Shown: positions 1 through 10,541, counted from the first letter of the stretch. The stretch is DNA of 64,000 nt from Persicaria tinctoria (GCA_037127255.1 JBANSL010000008.1:39259373-39323372); one strand, 5' to 3'. Numbers and translations: made by a program. Notes: generated by a model not told the origin, from the letters alone.

Positions 1-1595
1 ATGTCCTGTTAGTATCAATACACGTGATGCCAATTCCAGTATATGTCATGTTCATTAGAGGTCATGTGCTTAGGTTCAGGGATCAGTGAAGGACAAGGAT
101 AACGGCAAAGAGGAGGAGGAGGACAAGGACAAGGAAGGTTTGGGAAAGGAGGTAAGGTTCCCCCGGTATCAGATCATAATCGGCATTTCAATTCATATGT
201 CTGTCATGTTTTTAATTCTATATGTCATGTTAATTTACGCAGAGGTCATGTGATGAGGGTCAGGGATCAGGGAAGGACAAGGATAAGAGCAAGGACAAGG
301 ACAGGACAAGATCGAGGGCAAGGACAAGAGAAAGGAGGACAAGTTGAAGGCCAAGGCCAAGTTGAAGGAGGACAAGTTGAAGGACAAGGACAAGGTTTGC
401 GCATGAGACTGTCATGTGATTATATAACTGATGTCATGTTATTTGTGTTTACTGTCATGTCATACGCAATGGGCTTCAAGTTGCAGGAGGAGTTGGTGGC
501 ACCCGGTTCTGATGTTGAGGCTGAGGCTGAGGTGCCCCTCATACGACCGAGAAGAAGCACCCGTCAACATCCTGATACGTTGTCCCAGGCGGAGGAAACG
601 CAGCCAGTGAAGAAGCCGCGTGTGGGTAAGAAGCCAATGGATGCCGTTGAGCTAGGCATGGCGACCAGGGCAGATGCTGATGCGTTCGCTGCGTGGATGA
701 AGGACGGAAGTGACCCCGTCCGGTCGGTGGAAGACACCCAACTGGCGAAGCAGTTCTTTGGGACACTTCAATCACCCACCAACTGGGTGTCATCCGAGGT
801 TATTTACGTTCTCACATTGTGGTTCGAGTCATCACCTTTTTCCTCATATGGTCTTCCAAAATAATGATTTTTCCTTGCGTCCAGCATATTGAGCAAGCTT
901 GCGCCCTACTGCGGAAGGAAATCAACGCCGGTGACATGTACGATGGGGTCGCCGTTCTGGATTTCTTCTGGGGGTATCTCATGCAGAAGAAATTGGCGGA
1001 CGCGAAGGGGGACCTTGAGGTGGTGAAGGGGGACGACACGGTGACCCAATACTTCGACGACAAGTTGCCGGAGAAGTTTCCGACGGGTTGGGCCGATGTC
1101 GACCGCGTGTTGGCACCTTGGAATCTGAAGAACGAGCACTGGGTGACCCTTGACATCAACTTCGCGGAGTGGACATTGGACGTGTACGATTCTGACACAA
1201 GCCACGTCGCTGAGCGCCATATGTCGGGCCTCCTAAAGCCGGTTACCCACGTCCTCCCCATTTTGATGAACGGCCACCCTGAACTTCGAGTGAAATGGGT
1301 CGGCAAAGTCCCGAAACCCTTTCCGTACAAAAGGGTGAAGGGGATTCCCCAAAACAAACAATCGTAAGTTATTATCGGCTCTTGATTTAGAAACCATTGG
1401 CACAGGTTGTGTGAGCAATTTTCGTTATTTTGATGTAGGGGCGACTGCGGTCCATATGCCATCCGTTTCCTCCAGCTCCTCGCGACCGACGACACCAAGT
1501 TCCGTGGCTTGGACGATTCATTCATTGCGGCGTACCGCCAATCCCTTTGTGTTTCCATGTTTCACGGACGTCTTACAACCCCATCCGATCCTTAA
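1..1595 (+). CDS. MULE-encoded Ulp1-like cysteine protease, 3' part of a spliced gene
   Basis: This is the C-terminal half of a Ulp1/C48-type protease of the kind carried by plant MULEs; the 5' end lies outside the window. Visible exons are roughly 78-152, 250-394, 487-798, 885-1363 and 1439-1595, joined by GT-AG introns (for example 395-486, 799-884, 1364-1438). A lysine-rich linker (repeated DK and KEDK) precedes a KKPR segment and the protease fold. The catalytic set is present: His in NEHWV (codon 1137), Asp in VYDSD (codon 1188), Gln in NKQS and Cys in GDCGPYAIRF (codon 1446), the last created across the final intron. The reading frame is open through these exons to TAA at 1593. Its 3' end faces the 3' end of a MULE transposase relic. 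A second, decayed copy lies at 24,372-40,554 on the minus strand. SUMO-deconjugating activity is known for the family, not shown here. Confidence 0.8.
44..460 (+). repeat. TGTCATGT arrays in Ulp1-gene introns
   Basis: TGTCATGT occurs at 44, 202, 223, 410, 432 and 453, with the near-match GGTCATGT at 60 and 244. Steps inside the clusters are 21-22 bp (202-223-244; 410-432-453). The copies fall in or beside the introns of the Ulp1-like gene. See also the arrays at 1752, 3504, 25443, 26157 and 39186. Confidence 0.8.
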
Positions 1596-1751
1596 AAAAA
1601 CTCCCCCATTGGTTTTATATACATTGTTGTTTGTTGGTTTAGACATTTGGATATGAACTTATGTTTGTTGGTTTTAGACATTTGGATATGTACTTATTGC
1701 TGGATTGTTGTATTCGTTGGTTATTAATTATGACTTGTCAACCGAGATACA

Positions 1752-1845
1752 TGTCATGTCAATATGAAGCTACTGTCATGTGAATATGAAACTAATGTCA
1801 TGCCAAAATCCGATAGTGTCATGTCAAAAGGGGGTAATGTCATGG
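1752..1845 (+). repeat. TGTCATGT array between the tail-to-tail MULE genes
   Basis: Five units start at 1752, 1774, 1796, 1817 and 1838, three exact TGTCATGT and two ending in TGC or TGG. Steps are 21-22 bp. The array sits in the 420-bp spacer (1596-2016) between the 3' ends of the protease gene and the transposase relic. I see nothing else in that spacer. Confidence 0.85.
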
Positions 1846-2016
1846 CATTCCGTTAACATAATAGAACAAACTAGAACTAGAACAAACTACAACAAAACCC
1901 CCCATACGAAGTTGCAGAAAGGCAACATAATTCTTTGCGAAAGGCGTCTAACCAAAATTGGCGTACTATCTACTGCATTCCGAAAGGCCCCGCAGATGGA
2001 AGTTCCTATGCCCCCG

Positions 2017-2758
2017 CTACGTGCGGCGGCGCTTCTGCAATTTAAATTTCCCATTAGCGGGACGCGCCCACTCTATTGGTTCAAGTTTCACAGTCGTCGG
2101 AAACGCGCCGGTCTTCCCTTTTCCGCGTTGGTATGCTTCCTCTACTTCCCTTACCGCTCGCTCCGCGTCGTGATCCCACGGGCTGACTACATCCTTGACG
2201 TCGCTGCTCACAGAAATGACCTGCTTCCCACGGTCATAAGCAACTGCGTTGTACAACGCATCACTTGGTTCTAACTGGACACGTGGATTATCTAACTGGA
2301 CAAGTGAGCTTTCTAACTGGACACTCTTAGTTTCGAACTGGACACCTCCTCCTGCTCGATCGACACTTTGTGCTACCACAATTTCCAGTTCTTCATCCCC
2401 TGCCAAGAGGGTTTTAGTTTTTAACTGTGGGTGATCTTTTTGGGTCCAGTGTGGCCCACCCCTGAGTGGATGGGCCGTTGTGGATCCTTCCGTAGTGGTG
2501 AAATCGCCGCCAACCTTGCGTACCAGGGAGACATGGAGGTCGATAGGCCAGAATCGTTCACCGGAAAGACCGTTAACGAACTTGTAGGCCTGCAAGTCTT
2601 CATCATCCCCAATGGAAAAAGGTCTGCACCCTTCCTTCTTCGGCTTTCGTCTACCAGTACGGCCTTTTGACTCATCGACGACTTGACGACCCAAATGCCC
2701 TCTTCACAATCCCACCATCCGCCAAACAATACAGTGATACACACGGACGATTTCTCCC
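2017..2758 (-). pseudogene. MULE transposase N-terminal relic with internal deletion
   Basis: Read on the minus strand, this begins at a likely splice acceptor near 2758 and runs to a stop at 2017, with a frame change near 2670. The first part (ITVLFGGWWDCEE, then KAVLVDES) resembles the N-terminal PB1-like region of MuDR-type transposases. It continues through FSIGDDEDLQAYKFVNG and a VQLE heptad block into an acidic region. It aligns throughout with the second copy at 17,586-18,900. After roughly 220 residues it jumps to a short basic tail ending KRRRT, like the C-terminus of the second copy. The DNA-binding, DDE and SWIM domains are therefore missing. This is a deletion derivative, not an active transposase. 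Confidence 0.7.
2253..2344 (-). repeat. 21-bp coding repeat (VQLE heptads)
   Basis: On the plus strand ACTGGACA starts at 2274, 2295, 2316 and 2337, exactly 21 bp apart, with a degenerate unit at 2253. On the coding (minus) strand this is TGTCCAGT and encodes VQ(L/F)(E/D) every seven residues. The same motif at the same step appears in introns elsewhere, so the DNA word is shared between coding and non-coding parts of the element. Confidence 0.85.
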
Positions 2759-2775
2759 CTATTCCATTAGTTAGT

Positions 2776-2792
2776 GGGGGGGGGGGGGGGGG
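2776..2792. repeat. poly-G tract
   Basis: A run of 17 G residues lies just upstream (in transposase sense) of the likely splice acceptor of the MULE relic. Length is likely to be assembly-sensitive. Confidence 0.8.
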
Positions 2793-3034
2793 AGGGACAT
2801 TCAGATTTACAGGGAGAAGAACATATTCTTTTAAGGAGAGACGCATCCGTAACCTAAATGGAAGGAAGACTTACTCATTTCCGCCAAGAAGTCGGTGTCT
2901 GTCCAGTTAACCCCAGTAGGTGTCAAGCGTGTGAATGGGTTTATGGACTCCCCCTCCTCCCTCCTCTCCCTCTTATTCTTTTAAGGGGTAAATGACAGGG
3001 CGGGAGATTTAATCTCACTCCTGCCTTCTCTCTG

Positions 3035-3041
3035 TCCCGCC

Positions 3042-3106
<65 letters not shown>

Positions 3107-3107
3107 A

Positions 3108-3145
<38 letters not shown>

Positions 3146-3147
3146 GA

Positions 3148-3186
<39 letters not shown>
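3035..3186. repeat. compound (CT)n/(CA)n microsatellite
   Basis: Alternating CT and CA tracts occupy the region upstream of the MULE transposase relic. The second MULE copy has a GA tract in the equivalent upstream position (15,861-15,918). From 3190 to 3500 the sequence is AT-rich and I see no gene or repeat structure in it. Confidence 0.9.
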
Positions 3187-3188
<2 letters not shown>

Positions 3189-3503
3189 GTCTTATCAAAT
3201 GTCTTTACCTACCCTCTGCGAGATCCCCCCCCCCTTGGTCTCTCTGAAGTTATTGTTGGGTCAAAATTTTATTCATTTCTTTCAACATAATATATTGTTT
3301 GAAAATGTATTTCGTGGTTTTAAATTAATATGGGTATACTCTTCTCTCTATGGTATTGCATTTTTTTTAGTATTAATGGTGAGTGGGAAACCAAATTTTA
3401 TACACGGGTCAAAATTTTACTAAAACCACTGCTAAAGGTGTATAGTGGAAAACTGTTTGTTATCCAGTCGGTATTAATTAACCGGCTAGTTGTTTTAAAG
3501 GGG

Positions 3504-3599
3504 TGTCATGTAGCGTCTAACGACAAGAAGTAAACCCACTTTATCATTTGTCATGTCAGAATTGACACGTGTCATGTTTAGATAAGACCACTGCCATGT
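3504..3599 (+). repeat. TGTCATGT array upstream of the Agenet gene
   Basis: TGTCATGT starts at 3504, 3549 and 3570, followed by TGCCATGT at 3592; the last three steps are 21-22 bp. It lies about 210 bp upstream of the Agenet gene start, in the divergent interval between that gene and the MULE transposase relic. Confidence 0.75.
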
Positions 3600-4163
3600 T
3601 CATTGTAGACAACAACAAAACACTGCCATTCAATCCCATTTGCTTTTTGTTTCTTTCTTTCCTTCCTCAACGGTCACATGCTGAACAATGTTGCTATTTC
3701 CCACACACCCCACTTATATGATAGCCATTCACCGTCCATACTCCCCACAAATCGGTGAAGTTAACTCCCCATTTCCATTTAACAACCTCTCCAACAACCC
3801 TTCAACGAAATGGCATCCTCTTCACACCACCCCAACTCCTCATCTGGCCTCCCTCCCCGACCTGTCCCCATCGTTATATCATCCGAAGAATCAGACGATG
3901 GAGGTTTGTCGATCACTTCATTTGTGTAGATTTCAGTTGTGCTACTTGTATCATTATACTACCTTATTTTTTTCATTTTATGCAGGACTAATGTCGCCGC
4001 CGTCATACCGACGAAATCAAAGAGTAGAGATTGTCGGCGGTGAGTCTGGGATGCTCGGGTCGCTCTACGAGGCGATCCTTGTGCGCAAACTGGACCCTAA
4101 CCACTGGGAGGTCGAATATGCGACCCTCCTACGCAACAACAGAAGAGAGCTGCTGAGGGAGGT

Positions 4164-5301
4164 TGATACGGGGTTAGCCGTAGGTTGGTCCGATCTTCGA
4201 CAACAAGCAGGAATAATCAAGAACTTAAAGAACGCAGCAAGAAATAACAAGAAAGATGCAAGATTTATGCAAGACTCAACCAGAAAGCAAAGAAACGCAG
4301 CAAGACTCTCAAGAATCGATCAAGATAGGGCAAGATCGACCAAGAAACACCAAGAACAACAAGAACTCAATGTCGACAATAAAGAAAGAACAAGACTCGA
4401 TGCAAGAACTGATAAAGACTCGAAATTGATATAAAGACACGACCGATAAGGACTGAGTCGATCTATATAGAACAAGATAAAGACTCCAGGCCTCCTCAGA
4501 GGGTAGGAACCAATACCAATGACTATATAACCCGCCTCTCCAATCCGACACAATCAAGCGGACAACTTGAAGCACCAGAAGGGGGCTTGTGGATACTAGA
4601 TTCACCAAGTCTTGCGAAGTTGATGAACGGCAAAGCAAACCAAGCTAGATCAAACCAATTCGATGATCAACGAGCACAGCTCTAGTTGGATCAACAAGAC
4701 ACTCCATTTGTTTCACACAATTTGAGAGATCTAAATTCTATTCATAATGTTCTTATTGAATTACAATAGGAGAACTCGGAATATATAGGCCACGCAGGGC
4801 TGTTGGGCCGAGTTAGATGATAGAATAAGATAAAACTAACATCTAATGGAAATAATAAAAATAACCTTAAAGTTTCCTAAAATAACTTAAGTAAAAGAAA
4901 TACTAAAAATAGGAAATAAACATAATGTTCAAGACTTAATTAAAATCCCGTCAAAACAGTGACAGCTTGCAAAGATGTGCATTTTCGGCCAATTTCGAGG
5001 TTGAATCTGGAAAAACCTTCAACAGAAAAGTTGTAGATCTCTTCGTCCTCGTTCCAACAAGATATAGCACGCCTCAATCCGATTAATATTGAAGCCGTAC
5101 GACCCATTTTACAGAGACGTCGAAAAGCTGTCAAACTTCTGAACGAGAGTCTAAAACGTGATTAATCCAAGCTTGCACCTTTGGACCTTCTCCCATGGTG
5201 GAGCCTTCTTCTTCCTCTTGAGGATGACTTCAATTGCACGAGCTCGCATCATAGGTGTGTCCGAATGTGTCTTGGATGGTGTCTTGGATGGTCCCGCATC
5301 A
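4164..5301 (-). repeat. A1 3' LTR
   Basis: This LTR is 1138 bp. In element sense it starts TGATGCGGGACCATC and ends GCTAACCCCGTATCA. A TATA-like CCTATATATTCC lies near 4783-4794 in minus sense. The adjoining polypurine tract reads GAAGAAAGGGAGAT (minus sense, just right of 5301). The final 151 bases of the gag ORF lie inside it. Confidence 0.92.
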
Positions 5302-6905
5302 ATCTCCCTTTCTTCAAAAGGATTCGTCCTCGAATCCAAGGTCGCATAAGATTCCTCAAAAGCATCCACACGAACTCCTGGATCGAAAACCTCATGTCCA
5401 TGGAAACTCATCTCAAGACCAATTGATGTAGGGATTGGCCACTCCTTGATAGTCTCAGCTTCATCTACAAAATCAAGAAAAGAAACTTTATGAGTGCATA
5501 ATTCAGATTCCATATGAATGTCATGATGTTCTAACTTAATATGCACTTTATCTTGGTCATTGATCCCTAAGTTTTCATCCAATGCTAGCAAGTTTTCATC
5601 CTTTTTCAAGGCTGAATTTTCAATTAACTCAATGCTAGCAATAGTAGGAGTTTCATCATCAATGATCATATTAGAAACTATGTCTTCTTCTAAGCGTGTA
5701 GTTTGACACAAATCTTTGCTTTGATTATCAGCACAAGGTATATGTTGAACATTTAAATCAATCAAAGAATCAACATGCTCATGTTCAAGGCAGTCATCTT
5801 TAGAGGCAAGTAAACTAATATCTTGATCATTATGAACATGCTCATCATGTTTATCACTAGAATTTTCAGATTTATTATCGCCTAGGTGATTAATCATGAG
5901 AGGCTTCTTATTTGGGCAATCCTTCATAACATGTCCACTACCTTGACATATAAAGCAAGGAATGTACATAGGTTCAAGAGTAGAAGAGTTAGGATTACTC
6001 CCTTTAGGGCCAGTAGATACCCTAGACGATTCATGTCCATTCCAAGGCGCTTTGCCCTTGTCGAGGGGCTGTTGGGGTGCTCGATATTCACCTCTTCCCT
6101 GGGGCTGACTTACTCTCTCCCTTGAGCCGCCATCAAACCTCCCTTGGGGCTGTTGAGGCCTGTTGGAACGCCACCCTTGTTGCTGGCCACTCGACACTCT
6201 ATTAGCTTGGCTCCTGTATCTAGCATTCCTTTCTACTTTCATAGCTAAATGTAAAAGCTCAGTAGGCGTAGAATAAGGAAAGTAATCAATTTCATGAGCT
6301 AAGGCGGGGTGCAATATTCTAAGAAACCTAGCATTAGTATCTTCATAGGGTTCAACTACATTAGCTCTAGCCATGATTTCTTGCATTGCATAAAAGGTTT
6401 CCTCAACAGTTTTGCTACCTTGCTTAAGATTTTCTAAACGTTGTCTAAGCTCGCTAGCATAATGTGGATGAGCAAACCTACTTCTCATAAGTGCTTTTAA
6501 TTGAATCCAAGAAGCAACAGGTGCATCAAGGAATCTTCTTCTTTCTTTAACTAGATTATCCCACCAAATTAAAGCGAAACTTTGAAATTCTAGGGAAGCA
6601 AGTTGCACCTTTTTATGTTCAGAGAAGTTATGACAAATCCATATTCGATCCATTTTAATTTCCCAATCAATGTAAGCATCTGGATCGTTGGTACCATAAA
6701 ATTGAGGGATCTTTACCTTTACCTTACCTATGCCATCTTGCACAGGCTCTCTAGGTGCTCGATAGTGGTATCGACCTCCTCTATCATTTCGTCTAGGACG
6801 TTGCTCCCAATAATCATCCTCTTGGAAGTCGTCGTCGTCCTCTGAGAAGTAGTACTCTTCTCGTTGCCATCGTCCTTTCCCTCGTCCCTGCATATTAGCC
6901 ATCAC
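5151..6905 (-). CDS. A1 Gag-like polyprotein fused to a protease-region remnant
   Basis: An intact ORF of 584 codons. It opens with an RG/acidic region (YYFSEDDDDFQEDDYWEQRP), then a Ty3-type gag/capsid core (DAYIDWEIKMDRIWICHNFS, FALIWWDNLVKERRR, LRQRLENLKQGSKTVEETF, ALAHEIDYFPY) and one CCHC zinc knuckle (CFICQGSGHVMKDC). It lacks the N-terminal SNNQGNN segment found in A4 and A5. Downstream it follows the autonomous linker up to the protease active-site area, where A4 has IIDGGS and A1 has IIDDET, then degenerates. It rejoins the very end of the pol frame (LDSRTNPFEEREIDAGPS) and reads 151 bases into the 3' LTR. There is no RT or integrase. It likely supplies particle protein; an intact frame in a non-autonomous element hints at retained function. 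Confidence 0.88.
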   Translation of the reverse strand: MMANMQGRGKGRWQREEYYFSEDDDDFQEDDYWEQRPRRNDRGGRYHYRAPREPVQDGIGKVKVKIPQFYGTNDPDAYIDWEIKMDRIWICHNFSEHKKVQLASLEFQSFALIWWDNLVKERRRFLDAPVASWIQLKALMRSRFAHPHYASELRQRLENLKQGSKTVEETFYAMQEIMARANVVEPYEDTNARFLRILHPALAHEIDYFPYSTPTELLHLAMKVERNARYRSQANRVSSGQQQGWRSNRPQQPQGRFDGGSRERVSQPQGRGEYRAPQQPLDKGKAPWNGHESSRVSTGPKGSNPNSSTLEPMYIPCFICQGSGHVMKDCPNKKPLMINHLGDNKSENSSDKHDEHVHNDQDISLLASKDDCLEHEHVDSLIDLNVQHIPCADNQSKDLCQTTRLEEDIVSNMIIDDETPTIASIELIENSALKKDENLLALDENLGINDQDKVHIKLEHHDIHMESELCTHKVSFLDFVDEAETIKEWPIPTSIGLEMSFHGHEVFDPGVRVDAFEESYATLDSRTNPFEEREIDAGPSKTPSKTHSDTPMMRARAIEVILKRKKKAPPWEKVQRCKLGLITF

Positions 6906-7120
6906 AAAACAACAAACAAAGAAATATGTAAAGTTAGAAAAATATAAACAACCTCACAATGTGTTTCGCTCACACTCCCTCTCTAATTGGTATGTCACGC
7001 TTGTTGGGGCAATCCGCTTTGGGCAAATCAACACTCAAGCAAAGACTTAGCAACACAAGGTAAGAGATCAAGAGAATGGAAAGAAACAAACAACCGAAAA
7101 AAAACCAACAGGACAAAGGT

Positions 7121-7245
7121 ATCGAGTCGGTAGGACAAAGCATCGAGTCGGTAGTTTCACAACAGAAGCAAAGTATGGACTCGGTATCCCAAGGTATCGA
7201 CTTGGTATGTGGGGTATCGACTCGGTATGTTAGGGTATCGACTCG
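7121..7245 (-). repeat. 21-bp phased TATCGA(C/G)TCGGTA leader repeat of A1
   Basis: Units containing ATCGAGTCGG, TATGGACTCGGTAT or TATCGACTCGGTAT start near 7121, 7142, 7174, 7195, 7215 and 7236; most steps are 20-21 bp. They lie in the untranslated leader between the primer site and the gag ORF (the leader spans roughly 6906-8235 in minus sense). Confidence 0.7.
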
Positions 7246-7590
7246 GTACCTGTGGGTTTCCAGCACTGGACACACACAACACTGCACTCGACAGGGGTCA
7301 AGAGCAACTCGATATGGACTCAAAACACTCGATCAAGGGATCAAGCACTCGACAATGCTGAATAACAAAGAAAATAAAAGAAATCTTGGAAATTTACCTC
7401 TTTTGATTGAAAACCTTTAAGTTAGGACGTTGTAGTTGCAGGGTAGGGTTTCAATTTTTGTGGAGGTGTATGTGTTTAGGATAGGGTATTGTCGACTAGG
7501 GCTGAGAAAAGGGGTTCACCAATTGTCCTTGGGAGCTTTCTTGCACTAGATCAAACAAACTCTATCTCTTTTTTTTTTTGACTTACTTTT

Positions 7591-7620
7591 GCCCCTAGTG
7601 AATTTTATCCTCCTAGGTCC
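7591..7620 (-). other. shared leader module (GGACCTAGGAGGATAAAA-type)
   Basis: In element sense this reads GGACCTAGGAGGATAAAA followed by TTCACTAGGGGC, next to an A-rich tract. The same module is in A3 (43734), A4 (50383), A5 (59246) and, in a different element family, in the LARD-like element at 28294-28329. Function unknown. Confidence 0.7.
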
Positions 7621-8238
7621 AAGTTTTAAAATAAATTTCGAAACTGATTTTTTTTTTTTTTAACTTATGAAACTAATGCAAGAAAGAACTCTAATAATAA
7701 TATAGGACTCGAAAATTATGAGAATTGTGGTGAAAAGATAAAAAGTTCAGCCCTAATGCAAATTTATAGATAGAATGGCTATTTAAGGTAATATGATCTA
7801 TCTTATGCCTTAATAGATATTTGATAGATATAATGACTTTTATCCACCAAAAATCAGAATTTAAAATAGGCAAGAGATAAAGGAAATAGATAAAAGATAG
7901 ATAAAAAGTTCCAAAGATAGAACAAAGGATAGAAAAGATAACAAACTAGGGTTTGCTCTTTGTGTGGAGGACAATTTCGGCCAAGCAAGGCTATGGGGAC
8001 ACAAGAGTGCCGTCGGCTATGGTGAACACAAGGGGTTGTGCACACGCAGGGGTCGACTCCACGGTCTCGGCTAGGCTTTGTGTTTAGGCTAAGCAACCAC
8101 AACAATCACAAACTCAAGATTAGTAAATTAATCAAAAAGAATGGAAGAAGTAAATAACCAAAACAAGAAAAGGACTCTTTTTTGTGGATTTTGTGTTTAG
8201 AAAAGAAAAAAGACTCAATCTTGATGTCGGAAACCAAA

Positions 8239-8250
8239 GCTCTGATACCA
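8239..8250 (-). promoter_or_regulatory. A1 primer-binding site (initiator Met tRNA type)
   Basis: In minus sense TGGTATCAGAGC lies three bases inside the 5' LTR (which ends at 8254). It matches the plant initiator-methionine tRNA 3' end used by many plant LTR elements. Confidence 0.9.
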
Positions 8251-8253
8251 ATT

Positions 8254-9391
8254 TGATACGGGGTTAGCCGTAGGTTGGTCCGATCTTCGACAACAAGCAA
8301 GAATAATCAAGAACTTAAAGAACGCAGCAAGAAATAACAAGAAAGATGCAAGATTTATGCAAGACTCAACAAGAAAGCAAAGAAACGCAGCAAGACTCTC
8401 AAGAATCGATCAAGATAGGGCAAGATCGACCAAGAAACACCAAGAACAACAAGAACTCAATGTCGACAATAAAGAAAGAACAAGACTCGATGCAAGAACT
8501 GATAAAGACTCGAAATTGATATAAAGACACGACCGATAAGGACTGAGTCGATCTATATAGAACAAGATAAAGACCCCAGGCCTCCTCAGAGGGTAGGAAC
8601 CAATACCAATGACTATATAACCCGCCTCTCCAATCCGACACAATCAAGCGGACAACTTGAAGCACCAGAAGGGGGCTTGTGGATACTAGATTCACCAAGT
8701 CTTGCGAAGTTGATGAACGGCAAAGCAAACCAAGCTAGATCAAACCAATTCGATGATCAACGAGCACAGCTCTAGTTGGATCAACAAGACACTCCATGTG
8801 TTTCACACAATTTGAGAGATCTAAATTCTATTCATAATGTTCTTATTGAATTACAATAGGAGAACTCGGAATATATAGGCCACGCAGGGCTGTTGGGCCG
8901 AGTTAGATGATAGAATAAGATAAAACTAACATCTAATGGAAATAATAAAAATAACCTTAAAGTTTCCTAAAATAACTTAAGTAAAAGAAATACTAAAAAT
9001 AGGAAATAAACATAATGTTCAAGACTTAATTAAAATCCCGTCAAAACAGTGACAGCTTGCAAAGATGTGCATTTTCGGCCAATTTCGAGGTTGAATCTGG
9101 AAAAACCTTCAACAGAAAAGTTGTAGATCTCTTCGTCCTCGTTCCAACAAGATATAACACGCCTCAATCCGATTAATATTGAAGCCGTACGACCCATTTT
9201 ACAGAGACGTCGAAAAGCTGTCAAACTTCTGAACGAGAGTCTAAAACGTGATTAATCCAAGCTTGCACCTTTGGACCTTCTCCCATGGTGGAGCCTTCTT
9301 CTTCCTCTTGAGGATGACTTCAATTGCACGAGCTCGCATCATAGGTGTGTCCGAATGTGTCTTGGATGGTGTCTTGGATGGTCCCGCATCA
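8254..9391 (-). repeat. A1 5' LTR
   Basis: This is 1138 bp, the same length as the partner LTR, with about five substitutions between them. It carries the promoter for the element and borders the target duplication GAGGT at 9392-9396. Confidence 0.92.
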
Positions 9392-9775
9392 GAGGTCCTC
9401 CCGGTTCAACGAATTCGTCCACGGCCGCCTCGTATTTCTTACGATGCCTACATGCACGAAGACCGTGTCGACTGCCGCGACAACGATGGGTTTTGGGCCG
9501 GGAGGGTCCTTGGTGTGTCCGGTTATGGGAGTGACCGAACTTTCACGGTCTACTTCCCACTCAGCGACGAGACGTCTGACCATCGTGCCCGCAATATGCG
9601 CCCACACTTCGATTGGGATGGATACAGATTCACCACGTAGCCACAATTTCACGGCTTGTTACCGTCAATTTGGTTTTCACTGTCTTCTATGTTGCTACGG
9701 TCTCCTACTATCTTTTAAATGTTTGCTCCTGTGTCGTATTTGATTAATGCAAGTGATTCTGTCTCCGCCATTTTG

Positions 9776-10198
9776 TGTCCAGTATATTTTAATGTCTGCC
9801 ATGTCGTTTTTATTTCGTGTCCAGTAAAAACTATGCGATTACCAGTCGGCCCACGAATTTACCTCCACCCACTTTATTGTTATTCCATGATTTTTCTCTT
9901 CACCTTACCATGTCATTATAAGTATGTTTATGCCCCCTCACTGTCAATCTTATCCATTCGATTCCAATATGGGTCAAGCATGCTAGTGACGGCCGGAGAT
10001 AACGAGATCATGGCATCCAAGTATGGGTAAATATTATAATTCGCCACACATAAAACAATATGTCATTATAGAGAATATGCTTATCCCATAAATCTTCTCC
10101 ATTCGATCATGGTAGTTAATGACCTGTATTTTTCATAGTTACAATCGTGTCCAGTGAAAGACAATAGCTGACATGTTTATCAAATATGGATGTCAAGT
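9776..10198 (+). repeat. mixed TGTCCAGT/TGCCATGT arrays downstream of the Agenet gene
   Basis: TGTCCAGT at 9776, TGCCATGT at 9797 and TGTCCAGT at 9818 are exactly 21 bp apart. A second cluster has TGTCCAGT at 10148, TGACATGT at 10169 and TGTCAAGT at 10191. Here the two motif types alternate in one register. The rest of 9641-10300 is AT-rich with no gene I can support. Confidence 0.75.
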
Positions 10199-10309
10199 TA
10201 CAACTTACTGCTTAGACGTGATCCTTAAAATAAACCCCCAGACCCTTCCTTCTTCAATTGGTTTTATCTTAAACAATATGTCATTTAGTTGAAAGAATAT
10301 TTTCCCCCC

Positions 10310-10541
10310 TCGCTGACACTCTCACCGATCTATCTGTCCTCTCAGCCTGCACTTTTATATTTAACCCCTCTCTCTCCGTCTCTCTGTCTCTCTCTTCTGT
10401 CCTCTGCCACTGCAGCAGCTACTTCTTCCCTCCTCTCTCAATGGTCCTTACTTTTGCAGGAGTAAGGATGCCTCCCTCCCACCGAGAGTGGAGTCCAGTT
10501 GTACCCCACAGGGTGACCGGCCACCGGCTCCCCTTGTCAAG
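10310..10541 (+). other. CT-rich leader and short possible exon
   Basis: A pyrimidine-rich stretch with a TATATTTAA box near 10350 leads to TTTTGCAG followed by an open stretch from about 10461. That stretch contains MPPSHREWSP, faintly like the second exon of the Agenet gene, and is cut by the insertion at 10552. It may be a fragment of another element gene. I cannot assign it. Confidence 0.25.

Larger units (their letters stand above)
4164..9391 (-). mobile_element. A1: gag-only non-autonomous Ty3-type LTR retrotransposon
   Basis: The element is 5228 bp with two 1138-bp LTRs (4164-5301 and 8254-9391), TG...CA ends and a GAGGT target duplication (4159-4163 and 9392-9396). I count about five differences between the LTRs, so the insertion is young. 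On the minus strand the order is LTR, primer site, leader with short repeats, one gag-type ORF, polypurine tract, LTR. Reverse transcriptase, RNase H and integrase are absent, so it must use proteins from relatives such as A4. Confidence 0.93.
3810..9640 (+). pseudogene. Agenet-domain protein gene interrupted by an LTR retrotransposon
   Basis: Exon 1 (3810-3903) starts MASSSHHPNS and is followed by an 82-bp GT-AG intron (3904-3985). Exon 2 runs 3986-4163 and, after the insertion 4164-9391 and its duplicated GAGGT, resumes at 9397 and stops at 9640. The joined product would be about 170 residues: a low-complexity acidic N-terminus, one Agenet/Tudor-like unit (QRVEIVGGESGMLGSLYEA, with EVEY) and a second one (DRVDCRDNDGFWAGRVLGV, with FTVYFP). 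Agenet domains are plant Royal-family modules, several of which read histone marks. The frame is otherwise undamaged, so disruption is recent relative to the rest of the element. Motif arrays lie on both sides (3504-3599 and 9776-10198), suggesting it belongs to the MULE rather than to the host genome; that is inference. Confidence 0.75.
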
